A DNA stretch of 64,000 nt from Mesorhizobium sp. WSM4311 (GTDB lineage: Bacteria; Pseudomonadota; Alphaproteobacteria; Rhizobiales; Rhizobiaceae), in the NCBI RefSeq assembly GCF_002295115.1, contig NZ_NSFV01000019.1, forward strand, positions 44,399-108,398. The letters are read 5' to 3'. A program made the translations under genes and the position numbers. Of this stretch, positions 24,747-33,788 are shown in pieces (position 1 is the first letter of the stretch; each line of letters starts with the position of its first letter). Below the pieces are notes generated by a model. The model worked only from the letters and a program-made list of their open reading frames with translations, was not told the DNA's origin and ran no database searches.

Positions 24747-24783
24747 GTGGGAGTGGCGGCGGCTTCGGCACCGTCACTCCCAC
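24747..24783 (+). terminator. Terminator-like hairpin after pseudoazurin
   Basis: GTGGGAGTG (24747-24755) and CACTCCCAC (24775-24783) are perfect arms, and CGG/CCG extends the stem inward around a GGCTTCGGC loop. There is no strong T-run, only GTTTTGG seven bases later. It separates pseudoazurin from the nirK promoter. Confidence 0.6.
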
Positions 24784-24890
24784 GGCGTTTTGGCGCCCGG
24801 CGGGTATCTCCATTCGCCCGCGATTGCCGGTCTCCGAACAGCCGTCGTTGCCTCCCAGATGAACCAGATCAAGGCAAACTAAATTTCAAA

Positions 24891-24906
24891 TTTGCGCCAG
24901 CGCAAA
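24891..24906 (+). promoter_or_regulatory. NnrR/FNR-type box before nirK
   Basis: TTTGCGCCAGCGCAAA is a perfect 16-base palindrome with the same core as the box at 24152-24169. It is centred about 68 bases before the nirK start. Confidence 0.75.
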
Positions 24907-24966
24907 GAAGTCCTGGTGGAAAGGCTTATTCTCCATGCATCGAACGGTTCAGAAAAGGAGCGGGAA

Positions 24967-26070
24967 ATGCTTACGAGACGCGAAGCACTGTTGGGGTCTG
25001 TTCTTGCGGCTGCGGCCGTCGCGACGGTCGGCTCGATGCCGGCCATGGCCAGCGCCAAGGAAGTCGCCGGCTTGCCGCGGGAAAAGGTGACATTGGTCGC
25101 GCCGCCTTTCGTCCATGCCCACGACCAGGTGGCCAAAGGCGGTCCCAAGGTCGTCGAATTCACGATGACCATCGAAGAGAAGCCGATGGTGATAGACGCC
25201 GACGGCACCCAGCTCAACGCCATGACCTACAACGGCTCGATTCCGGGGCCTCTGATGGTCGTGCATGAGGGTGACTATGTCGAGCTCACGCTGATCAACC
25301 CCGACACCAACACGCTTGCCCACAACATCGACTTCCATGCCGCCACCGGCGGGCTCGGCGGCGGTGCGCTGACCCTGGTCAATCCCGGCGAGCAGACGAC
25401 GCTGCGCTTCAAGGCGACGCGCTCGGGGACCTTCGTCTACCACTGCGCGCCCGGCGGTCCGATGATCCCCTGGCATGTCGTTTCGGGCATGAACGGAGCG
25501 ATCATGATCCTGCCGCGTGACGGGCTCAAGGACGACAAGGGCAAGTCGGTCCGCTATGACCATATCTATTACATCGGCGAAAGTGACTTCTACATTCCCC
25601 GCGACGAGCAGGGTAAATTCAAGAAGTATGACTCGGCCGGCGACAATTACGATGACACGGTGAAAGTCATGCGTGGCTTGATCCCCACCCATGTCGTGTT
25701 CAACGGCAAGGCGGGATCGCTGACCGGCGAAAACGCCATGAAGGCCAAGGTCGGCGAGACTGTCCTGATCGTCCATTCGCAGGCCAATCGCGACACGCGT
25801 CCGCATCTGATTGGTGGACATGGCGACCATGTGTGGGAACAGGGCAAGTTCGCGAACCCGCCGGCAAAGGACCTCGAAACCTGGTTCATTCGCGGGGGTT
25901 CGGCCGGCGCAGCCCTCTACACATTCCTGCAGCCGGGCGTTTACGCCTACGTCAACCACAATCTGATCGAGGCGGTGGAACTCGGCGCGACCGCGCATTT
26001 CACGGTCGACGGAAGCTGGGACGACGACCTGATGATGCAGGTCGAAGCGCCAAGGGCGATTACGTCCTGA
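24967..26070 (+). CDS. nirK: Copper-containing nitrite reductase NirK
   Basis: A 367-residue protein that reduces nitrite to NO in the periplasm. A twin-arginine signal (LTRREALLG) opens the sequence, implying export of the folded, copper-loaded enzyme. Type-1 copper ligands are His119, Cys160, His170 and Met175 (VYHCAPGGPMIPWHVVSGMN). Type-2 ligands include His124 and His159, with a further His in the later HLIGGHGDHVW region. The ATG at 24967 follows AGGAGCGGG. It is driven by the NnrR-like box at 24891 and followed by nirV. Confidence 0.97.
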   Translation: MLTRREALLGSVLAAAAVATVGSMPAMASAKEVAGLPREKVTLVAPPFVHAHDQVAKGGPKVVEFTMTIEEKPMVIDADGTQLNAMTYNGSIPGPLMVVHEGDYVELTLINPDTNTLAHNIDFHAATGGLGGGALTLVNPGEQTTLRFKATRSGTFVYHCAPGGPMIPWHVVSGMNGAIMILPRDGLKDDKGKSVRYDHIYYIGESDFYIPRDEQGKFKKYDSAGDNYDDTVKVMRGLIPTHVVFNGKAGSLTGENAMKAKVGETVLIVHSQANRDTRPHLIGGHGDHVWEQGKFANPPAKDLETWFIRGGSAGAALYTFLQPGVYAYVNHNLIEAVELGATAHFTVDGSWDDDLMMQVEAPRAITS

Positions 26071-26143
26071 TTGCCGCCTCGGGTCCTAAGGTAGACGCGG
26101 CCTTGCGCCATTCCTGCAGGGCCGCGAACGCGGGAAAACTGCG

Positions 26144-27013
26144 ATGCCCCTCAATCCCATCCTGGCTCTCGGAGGTCTGGCTTGCGCCCTGTTCACGCTG
26201 GGCGCGACGGGCGCCGTCGGCTGGCGCCCGGCGCCGGATCAGGAACTCCTGATACGCTCCGAACTCATCACCCTCGCGCCCGGATCGTTCGCCCATCCGC
26301 TGCCAGGCGAATTCCTCAGGCAGAACCACCCGGTCAGTGCTCCCGTGGTCCGGGCAACGGTGGCGGAGCCTTTCGAGATCATGAAATACCAGGTAAGCGC
26401 TTCGGACTATCGGCGTTGCGTCATGGCCGGCGCCTGCAAGCCGGCCGATGGCCGCGGCAGCGGCAATGTTCCGGTTACTGGCGTCAGCCATATCGATGCC
26501 GAGGCCTATGCCGACTGGCTTTCGGCCGAGACCGGATCGGCATGGCGCCTGCCGACGGACATGGAATGGGCCTATGCGGCGGGCGAACGCTTTCGCGGTG
26601 ACATCGAGGCTGGCGAGACCGACCCCAACAATCCGGCGCAGCGCTGGCTCGTCCAATATCGCACCGAGGCTTCGCTTGGACGAAAATCCGACCCCGAGCC
26701 GAGAACCAGGGGCGGATTTGGACCCAATTCCAAGGGGGTGACCGACATTGCCGGCAATGTCTGGGAGTGGACGTCCACCTGTTACGTCCATACGACGGAA
26801 GCCGCCGACGGCGCCGGCGTTGCAAGCTCGATCGACAATTGCGGCGTTCATGTCGTGGAAGGTTTCCATCGCACCTATATGTCGAACTTCATCAGGGACG
26901 GGAAAAGCGGCGGTTGCGCCGTCGGCACGCCGCCCGACAATCTGGGATTCCGCCTTGTGCGCGACCGGCTCAACCTCGTGCAAGCCGCCATCCGGTGGCT
27001 GGGCATTTCCTGA
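26144..27013 (+). CDS. nirV: NirV, formylglycine-generating-enzyme-like protein
   Basis: A 289-residue protein with an N-terminal hydrophobic segment (LALGGLACALFTLGATGAVG), probably an anchor or signal, and a SUMF1/FGE-sulfatase domain: YQVSASDYRRCV, WRLPTDMEWAYAAG, GVTDIAGNVWEWTS and LGFRLVRD. nirV lies next to nirK in many denitrifiers, and its job is unsettled; maturation of NirK has been proposed. It is 73 bases after nirK with no terminator between, so the two are likely co-transcribed. Confidence 0.93.
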   Translation: MPLNPILALGGLACALFTLGATGAVGWRPAPDQELLIRSELITLAPGSFAHPLPGEFLRQNHPVSAPVVRATVAEPFEIMKYQVSASDYRRCVMAGACKPADGRGSGNVPVTGVSHIDAEAYADWLSAETGSAWRLPTDMEWAYAAGERFRGDIEAGETDPNNPAQRWLVQYRTEASLGRKSDPEPRTRGGFGPNSKGVTDIAGNVWEWTSTCYVHTTEAADGAGVASSIDNCGVHVVEGFHRTYMSNFIRDGKSGGCAVGTPPDNLGFRLVRDRLNLVQAAIRWLGIS

Positions 27014-27038
27014 TCACGACAACAACAGGGCTTCTGCA

Positions 27039-27473
27039 ATGACATTGAAATCGTCGCTGGCGGATCATGCGCGTCCGGCCCCGGAGAAGCCGTTGCATCA
27101 TGCAGGCGTCGATCGGGCTGCGATCGGCCGGCTCGTTCGCGAATTCTATGCGCGACTGCGCAAGAACGAACGTCTCGGACCGATCTTCGCGCGCGAGATT
27201 CCCGGCGACTGGGAACCGCATCTCGAGAAGATGACCGACTTCTGGTGCTCGGTCATCCTCAAGACGGGTGACTATCATGGCCGCCCGGTGCCGGCGCACC
27301 TGAAGCTCGGGGACGTGACCGAGGCCGATTTCGATATCTGGCTGGCCATGTTCAGCCGGACGGCCGCCGAACTCTTTGGCCCGGAAATCGCCGCGGTGTT
27401 CGTCGACCGGGCCGAACGGATCGCGACGAGCCTGAAGCTGGCGATGTTCTTCCGCCTGGGCGATCGTGCCTAG
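27039..27473 (+). CDS. Group III truncated haemoglobin
   Basis: A 144-residue globin: VDRAAIGRLVREFYARLRKN, LGPIFAREIPGDWEPHLEKM, then FWCSVILKTGDYHGRPVPAH with the proximal His in the AHLKLG segment. Group III globins are linked to microaerobic life and NO chemistry. It begins 25 bases after nirV on the same strand, so it should be expressed with nirK, where NO is produced. NO scavenging or reduction is the likely role, by inference. Confidence 0.92.
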   Translation: MTLKSSLADHARPAPEKPLHHAGVDRAAIGRLVREFYARLRKNERLGPIFAREIPGDWEPHLEKMTDFWCSVILKTGDYHGRPVPAHLKLGDVTEADFDIWLAMFSRTAAELFGPEIAAVFVDRAERIATSLKLAMFFRLGDRA

Positions 27474-27501
27474 AACCTCCGGCTCGGAACAGAACGGGCG
27501 C

Positions 27502-27999
27502 TCAGTCCTCGAACGAACTCGCGGCCGCATAGATCGCCGCGAGCGTCTCGATGCCGGCCTGGTCTTCCTTGTCGAAGCGGCCGGGCAGCGGGCTGTCGAG
27601 ATCGAGCACGCCGAACACGCCTTCATCGTCCTCGAGCAGCACCACCAGTTCCGAGCGCGAATCGGCGTCGCAGGCGATATGGCCCGGGAAATCATGCACG
27701 TCCTTGATCAGCATCGAGGTGCCGAGTTGGACTGCCGTACCGCACACGCCCTTGCCGACCGCGATGCGCACGCAGGCCGGCTTGCCCTGGAAGGGTCCCA
27801 GCACCAGCTCCTCGTCCGAGGCCAGGAAATAGAAGCCGGCCCAGTTGAGGTCCGGCACCATCTGGAAGATCAGCGCCGCGGTGTTGGCGGCATTGGCGAT
27901 CGAGTCGCTCTCGCCTTCGAGCAGCGCTTTCAACTGAGCGGCGAGGTCGCGATAGAAAGCGGCCTTGTCCGAGGTGTCGATGGCCTTGGCCGCGAACAT
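27502..27999 (-). CDS. msrC: Free methionine-(R)-sulfoxide reductase (GAF-domain fRMsr)
   Basis: A 165-residue GAF protein. Cys76, Cys86 and Cys110 keep the spacing of the three catalytic cysteines of fRMsr (ACVRIAVGKGVCGTA, then HIACDADSRSELVV). The enzyme reduces free methionine-R-sulfoxide with thioredoxin, protecting the free amino-acid pool from oxidation. It is convergent with the haemoglobin gene, 28 bases away, and appears monocistronic. Confidence 0.95.
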   Translation of the reverse strand: MFAAKAIDTSDKAAFYRDLAAQLKALLEGESDSIANAANTAALIFQMVPDLNWAGFYFLASDEELVLGPFQGKPACVRIAVGKGVCGTAVQLGTSMLIKDVHDFPGHIACDADSRSELVVLLEDDEGVFGVLDLDSPLPGRFDKEDQAGIETLAAIYAAASSFED

Positions 28000-28175
28000 G
28001 GCTTGTCTCCCAATTCAGAATCGCGGTTGCGTTTCCGCAAGCTCTCTGCACCAAACGACCACGCGACGATACTAGCTTGAATTCCAGTCGCCGCGAAAGT
28101 CGCAAGAAGATGCCCTGTCCGACACTCGGCAGCACGGCATCGAACCGTGCTGCCGTGATCAAGAAGGCAAGTCCA

Positions 28176-28490
28176 TCAGCCGGCGGGTTTGTACGCGCCG
28201 GCTGCCTTCTTGGCGGCCGCGAGCACCGCCTTCATGTCGAGTTCTTCCAGTACAACCATCTCGGTCAGCGAGCCGCTCGCTCGCACCGCAAGGGACATGC
28301 CAATCCCCGCTGACTGGTCCGGCACCTCGCCATTGACAACGACGTCATAGATGCCGCGCGTGAACATCACGCTGCTCACCTTGCCGCCAACGCTTTCAAA
28401 AAGCGCCTTGACCGCGGCCTGCCTGTCCGAACCTTCCATCAACCCTTTGGCGGCATGAGGCGCATAGTTTGCCAAGATAGTCACTTTCAT
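28176..28490 (-). CDS. GYD-domain protein
   Basis: A 104-residue ferredoxin-like protein. The family motif appears as FTRGIYDVVVNGEVPD after the N-terminal strand KVTILANYAPHAAKGLM. GGAGG lies seven bases before the ATG at 28490. GYD proteins form oligomeric alpha+beta barrels and have no settled function. No operon partner is evident; a 176-base gap with nothing recognised separates it from the msrC promoter. Confidence 0.88.
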   Translation of the reverse strand: MKVTILANYAPHAAKGLMEGSDRQAAVKALFESVGGKVSSVMFTRGIYDVVVNGEVPDQSAGIGMSLAVRASGSLTEMVVLEELDMKAVLAAAKKAAGAYKPAG

Positions 28491-28505
28491 GGGTATTTCC
28501 TCCAA

Positions 28506-28776
28506 ATGTCATTGTCTCGTGCTGCCCCACAATTCGAGCGGCACGGAGTGATTTATTTTTCGGAACAATCGCAGGCGCCCTGGGACGCGTTGCCGGCCAA
28601 GGGCACGCTGCCGGGCAAATATGCGCTCAAGCTAATATAATGACAAGACCGGACACGCCGATAGCGCCGACAGGAAGGTGCCTGGCTGGGACACGCTCGG
28701 CCAACGGCATCGAGCTTGCGCCATTGACGCGCGATGTGGTGCTGAGATTGAACGGCCAGTAGCGTCGGGCGCGGCT
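28506..28776. other. Intergenic stretch with a short coding-like relic
   Basis: No full gene is seen. On the plus strand 28547-28640 reads as 30 codons (APWDALPAKGTLPGKYALKL near the end) with coding-like third positions from about 28575, ending in TAA. It may be the tail of a lost gene. The rest shows nothing recognised. Confidence 0.3.
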
Positions 28777-28935
28777 TTACATCGGGCGCTTGGGCTCGCC
28801 CTTTTGTGGTGCGGCCGTGTCGGAATCCGATTTCTTGTGCTTGTCGGCGGCAATCCTGCGGATGCGGTCGAAGCGGTTGTCCTCGGTGGTTTCGGTCGTG
28901 ACGACCGTCTGCGGCTTCCGCACGAACACGATCAT
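28777..28935 (-). CDS. Small charged hypothetical protein
   Basis: A 52-residue ORF with GGAG eight bases before its ATG. It has a short hydrophobic start (MIVFVRKPQTVVTTET) and then a very polar, lysine- and aspartate-rich tail with no predicted membrane span. I do not recognise a family. It lies downstream of groEL on the same strand, 140 bases past its stop, and could be read through from the heat-shock operon. Confidence 0.5.
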   Translation of the reverse strand: MIVFVRKPQTVVTTETTEDNRFDRIRRIAADKHKKSDSDTAAPQKGEPKRPM

Positions 28936-29075
28936 GGATCGATCTCCTGGGCTAGAAGCCCTGCGCGCCGGGAGAAAATCCCCCGGCGGCAAGATCCGGC
29001 TCCTGGAGCCGGCGCGGATTCAGGTCAGGCTGAAAGGTGACTTCTATGAACCACCCTCCAAGGCCGGCTGCATCC

Positions 29076-30704
<1,629 letters not shown>

Positions 30705-30765
30705 TTTTTCAATCCCGTTCGAATTTGGAGTGGACGAACCCCGCGCGGAAGGCGCGGCGCTCCAG

Positions 30766-31080
30766 TCAGGCGGCCTTCTTGGCTTCGACGCTCTTCTCGA
30801 TGACGCCCATAATGTCGGCTTCCTTCATGATCAGAAGGTCCTCGCCGTCGATCTTGACCTCGGTGCCCGACCATTTGCCGAACAGGATCAGATCGCCGGC
30901 CTTGACGTCAAGCGGCACAAGCGCGCCGTTTTCGTCGCGTGCGCCGGGGCCGACGGCGATGATTTCGCCTTCCTGCGGTTTTTCCTTGGCATTGTCGGGA
31001 ATGATGATGCCGCCCTTGGATTTGGTATCGCCTTCGGCGCGCCGGATAACGACGCGGTCGTGGAGTGGCCGAAACTTCAT
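30766..31080 (-). CDS. groES: Co-chaperonin GroES (10 kDa)
   Basis: A 104-residue co-chaperonin: FRPLHDRVVIRRAEGDTKSKGGIIIP with the mobile loop, EGEIIAVGPGARDE, and DLILFGKWSGTEVKIDGEDL. It caps the GroEL ring. It is the first gene of the groESL operon; the CIRCE operator lies 53 bases before its ATG. Confidence 0.97.
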   Translation of the reverse strand: MKFRPLHDRVVIRRAEGDTKSKGGIIIPDNAKEKPQEGEIIAVGPGARDENGALVPLDVKAGDLILFGKWSGTEVKIDGEDLLIMKEADIMGVIEKSVEAKKAA

Positions 31081-31133
31081 GAAAACTTCTTTCTGGGGCC
31101 GGCTTAGGCGGCCGCGCCCTTCCTATAGGCGCT

Positions 31134-31160
31134 TTGGCACTCGATAGATAGGAGTGCCAA
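31134..31160 (-). promoter_or_regulatory. CIRCE element (HrcA operator) of groESL
   Basis: TTGGCACTC, nine bases, GAGTGCCAA: a perfect inverted repeat with the exact N9 spacing of CIRCE, differing from the consensus TTAGCACTC only by a matched change in both arms. It lies between groES and the divergent small gene at 31326. Confidence 0.93.
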
Positions 31161-31325
31161 AAATTATTCGCAGGGCGATTAAATATTGAAAAGTATTATT
31201 TCGGCCTGCCGTTTCGTGATATCCGGAGGCGGTCAAATAATTCAAAAAATTGAATTTTGCCGGTCGGATGCCTATTTATCGGACAAGTTCATTTTCTCGA
31301 TTCCAGCCCCAAGGAGATTTATGCG

Positions 31326-31580
31326 ATGGCCGACGGCAATCAGACGATCATGGAAAAAGCTGAAGCCCGCTTCGTCGACAAGCAGAAGAAGACGGCGGAG
31401 CGCAACAAGGCAACCGCCGAGTACATGTCCGAGGCGCGGGCCAGGGAGATCAAGACCGCAAAGCTCAGGACATTGCGCCTGGCCAAGGAAGAGGCGGATC
31501 GCGTCGCCGAAGCCCTGAACCCGACGCCGAAGAAGAAGCGGGCGACCAAGAAGGCCGCCGCAACGGAGGCAAAAACATGA
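31326..31580 (+). CDS. Small highly charged helical protein, unknown function
   Basis: An 84-residue protein that is almost entirely Lys/Arg/Glu/Ala helix (EKAEARFVDKQKKTAERNKA) and ends in a lysine-alanine tail (KKKRATKKAAA) like that of nucleic-acid-associated proteins. AAGGAG lies ten bases before the ATG at 31326. Its stop overlaps the next ATG by four bases. The role is unknown; binding to DNA or RNA is only a guess from charge. Confidence 0.75.
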   Translation: MADGNQTIMEKAEARFVDKQKKTAERNKATAEYMSEARAREIKTAKLRTLRLAKEEADRVAEALNPTPKKKRATKKAAATEAKT

Positions 31581-31843
31581 GCCTGACCTTCCCCAACCGC
31601 AGCCGCAGCTATGACGAAGCCGGCAAGCGCATCCGCTTCGTCGGCCATGACGGCATGTTCCAGATTTCCTTCTCGGTTGCCGTCGATGCGATGAGCAAGA
31701 TCCAGCCGCGAACCAGCGCCGATGAAGCGGGCTACCTCGCAACGTTCGACACCGAGAGCAGCGTCATCCGCGATGTTGCGTCGAAGGCCTACGGCCGTAC
31801 GCGCAAGAGCATGTATGTGCTGACATCCGACGACTTCGGCTGA
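31577..31843 (+). CDS. DUF1488-family protein
   Basis: An 88-residue protein matching DUF1488 (LTFPNRSRSYDEAGKRIRFVGHDG, FQISFSVAVDAM), translationally coupled to the preceding small gene (ATGA). No function is known for the family. The pair is separated from the converging DUF6500-like gene by zero bases. Confidence 0.82.
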   Translation: MSLTFPNRSRSYDEAGKRIRFVGHDGMFQISFSVAVDAMSKIQPRTSADEAGYLATFDTESSVIRDVASKAYGRTRKSMYVLTSDDFG

Positions 31844-32068
31844 TCAGCCGAGGTCCATGTCCTCGATCATCGTCCGTATCTTCGCGGCTTTTTCGAAATG
31901 GTCGAGGCGGTGGGTCCTGATCCACCATTCCGCTGCTTCCATCAGCAGTTCGGGGTCGTCATTCCTGTTGGCGAAAAACGCGTAGAACGACAGGCCGACG
32001 GCGGGCCCTTTCTCGGAAATCTTGCGGTCGCAGACCTCCAGTATCTTTTGCCTCAGGCTCGCTCTCAC
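31844..32068 (-). CDS. Small conserved protein (DUF6500-like)
   Basis: A 74-residue helical protein (RASLRQKILEVCDRKISEKG, then LSFYAFFANRNDDPELLMEA). The GTG at 32068 has AAGGA about five bases before it and gives a tidy start; the frame is open to 32158, but that extension reads as noise. Its function is unknown. It overlaps a doubtful ORF at 31959-32279 in another frame. Confidence 0.7.
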   Translation of the reverse strand: MRASLRQKILEVCDRKISEKGPAVGLSFYAFFANRNDDPELLMEAAEWWIRTHRLDHFEKAAKIRTMIEDMDLG

Positions 32069-32279
32069 GGGAATCCTTCTTGTTTTGGTGTTGCGGGCCT
32101 TGGCCCACCCCGGAACGTTCAACCCTTGCGCTCCGCCCTCTCCTGATGTCGCCGACATTCATCTGCACGACCATGTCCTCGGCCTCGCGCGGGCTCATGC
32201 CGACCATCATCTCTTGCCTGATCACGCCTGGCTGGCCAGTCAAGACATCGACGATGGCCCAGATCTGCGGCAGATCCAT
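31959..32279 (-). CDS. Doubtful small ORF, coding-like only in its first half
   Basis: From ATG 32279 the first 45 codons look genuinely coding (MDLPQIWAIVDVLTGQPGV, then MSPREAEDMVVQMNVGD) with GC-rich third positions. The rest (from about 32146) is arginine-rich and overlaps the DUF6500-like gene by 110 bases. There is no clear ribosome site. It may be a frameshifted or truncated relic rather than a live gene. Confidence 0.3.
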   Translation of the reverse strand: MDLPQIWAIVDVLTGQPGVIRQEMMVGMSPREAEDMVVQMNVGDIRRGRSARVERSGVGQGPQHQNKKDSRESEPEAKDTGGLRPQDFRERARRRPVVLRVFRQQE

Positions 32280-32327
32280 GCGCAGTGCGCCAGAAGGTCG
32301 GGCACAGATTCTCGGCTGTAGGATTTT

Positions 32328-32403
32328 TGGAGGCCTCGCCTCGGGATCGAACCGAGGCTTCAGAGATTTGCCGTCTCCAGCGTAGCCGCTCCGCCACGAG
32401 GCC
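32328..32403 (-). tRNA. tRNA-Cys-like gene (anticodon GCA) with 13-bp acceptor/T helix and G33
   Basis: Reading the minus strand gives a 76-nt cloverleaf ending in encoded CCA. Acceptor GGCCTCG/CGAGGCC is perfect (7 bp). The D arm GCG...CGC holds the AGCGGCTA loop. Anticodon stem GGAGA/TCTCT encloses loop CGGCAAA, giving anticodon GCA. The variable loop is GAAG. T stem CCTCGG/CCGAGG is six perfect pairs around TTCGATC. Discriminator T73 and GCA are the main CysRS identity elements. Two features are odd: G instead of the near-universal U at position 33, and one pair too many in the acceptor/T branch (13 instead of 12). Either an unusual working tRNA or a pseudo-tRNA. Confidence 0.7.
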
Positions 32404-32579
32404 ATGGCAACCGAACTAACGGGGAAATGCTTGCGGAAACGTTAAGGCCCAACGGCCGTTCTGTCGGTACTTTGCAAAATGTCGCCTGGCGTCGCTCTTC
32501 GGCAGACCCTTGCGGCGAAGCGATCACGGACGTCAACTTTCCCCTTGAACGATCCCCCGATCTGGCTTAGCCTCGACTT

Positions 32580-32663
32580 GAGAAAAGGTTTTTCCAAACC
32601 GTTCCGATCGGGCTCGGCCATTGGCCGGGCCTTGTTCCGGCCTGTAAGAGAAAACCTTTTCCC
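32580..32663 (+). promoter_or_regulatory. Two inverted A/T-rich sites, candidate LacI-type operators
   Basis: GAGAAAAGGTTTTTCC (32580-32595) and GAGAAAACCTTTTCCC (32648-32663) are near-inverted copies of one site, 68 bases apart, just before the LacI-family gene. Paired sites at this spacing suit repression or autoregulation by a LacI dimer. No strong promoter boxes stand out. Confidence 0.45.
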
Positions 32664-32678
32664 AACTCAGGATTCTCG

Positions 32679-33722
32679 ATGGCATCGGACGATCAGCCTG
32701 TTCCGGTTTTCCCCAAGCCCGTCACCTTGCGTGACGTGGCGGCGCGGGCCGGCGTCAGCGTCGCCACGGCCTCGAAGGCGCTCAACGACCAGGGGCGCAT
32801 GACAGCCGAGACGCGCGAGCGCATCCGCGAGACGGCGCGCAGCCTGGGCTTCCGGCCCAACAGCCTGGCGCAGAGCCTGCTCAGGCGCCGCTCCTTCACC
32901 GTCGGCCTGCTCACCAACGATACTTATGGCCGCTTCTCGCTGCCGCTGATGTCGGGCATTTCGGACGCGCTGGTCGACAATGGCGTCTCGGTGTTCCTGT
33001 GCAATGTCGAGGAGGATCCGCGGCTGGGCCAGTTGCATGTCGAGGCCATGCTCGACAAGCGCGTCGACGGCATCATCGCCACCGGCAAGCGCATCGACCG
33101 CCATCTGCCCGTCGATCTCGCCAATCTGCGCATCCCGGTGATCTATGCCTTCACCCAGCCCGATCCCGACGCCGTCGCATTCGTCTCGGACGATGCCGGC
33201 GGCGCGCGGCTGGCGGTCGAACATTTCTACCGGCTTGGCCGCAGGCGCATCGCCCATGTCAGCGGGCCGGCGAGCTTTGCCGTGGTGCACGCCCGCGCCC
33301 AGGCCTATCGCGACGTGCTCGCCGAAAACGGCCTGCCGGTCACCGAGCCGCTGCTCGGCGCCTGGTCGGAAGCCTGGGGGCATGAAGCGGTGGCGCAATT
33401 GTTCGACGGCAAGAGCGAACGGCCTGACGCCGTCTTTTGCGGCAACGACCAGATCGCGCGCGGTGTCATCGATGCCTTGCGCGAGCGCGGCCTCGACGTT
33501 CCAGGCGATGTCGGCGTCATCGGTTTCGACAATTGGGAGATCGTCGCCGAAGCGACGCGTCCGCCGCTGACCTCGGTCGACATGAACCTGGTCGTCCTCG
33601 GGCGCGAGGCCGGACTGACCCTGCTTTCCCTGGTCGGCGGTCAGCCCGCCGCGCCGGGCATTCGAAAACTGCCGTGCCGGCTGGTGGTGCGTCAGTCCTG
33701 TGGCCGCCCACCGGACGGCTGA
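32679..33722 (+). CDS. LacI-family transcriptional regulator of the GH127/ABC operon
   Basis: A 347-residue LacI protein: helix-turn-helix with hinge at 15-70 (VTLRDVAARAGVSVATASKA, then GFRPNSLAQSLLRRRS), followed by a sugar-binding periplasmic-type domain (TVGLLTNDTYGRFSLPLM, DAVFCGNDQIARGVIDALRE). It is the first gene of a same-strand run with a sugar ABC importer and a GH127 enzyme and should control them in response to a sugar. Two candidate operator sites lie upstream. Confidence 0.94.
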   Translation: MASDDQPVPVFPKPVTLRDVAARAGVSVATASKALNDQGRMTAETRERIRETARSLGFRPNSLAQSLLRRRSFTVGLLTNDTYGRFSLPLMSGISDALVDNGVSVFLCNVEEDPRLGQLHVEAMLDKRVDGIIATGKRIDRHLPVDLANLRIPVIYAFTQPDPDAVAFVSDDAGGARLAVEHFYRLGRRRIAHVSGPASFAVVHARAQAYRDVLAENGLPVTEPLLGAWSEAWGHEAVAQLFDGKSERPDAVFCGNDQIARGVIDALRERGLDVPGDVGVIGFDNWEIVAEATRPPLTSVDMNLVVLGREAGLTLLSLVGGQPAAPGIRKLPCRLVVRQSCGRPPDG

Positions 33723-33788
33723 AAACGCAGCGCCGCGTGACCGGCGCCAAGCCGCGCGCACCGCGGCCAACCCTTGGAGGAGGAGAAC

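Noticed and set aside
32328..32403. tRNA-Sec or an integration-site tRNA fragment
   Set aside because: The anticodon is GCA, not UCA, and the molecule is only 76 nt with a four-base variable loop; no integrase gene or second direct copy is in the window, so an att-site explanation lacks support.
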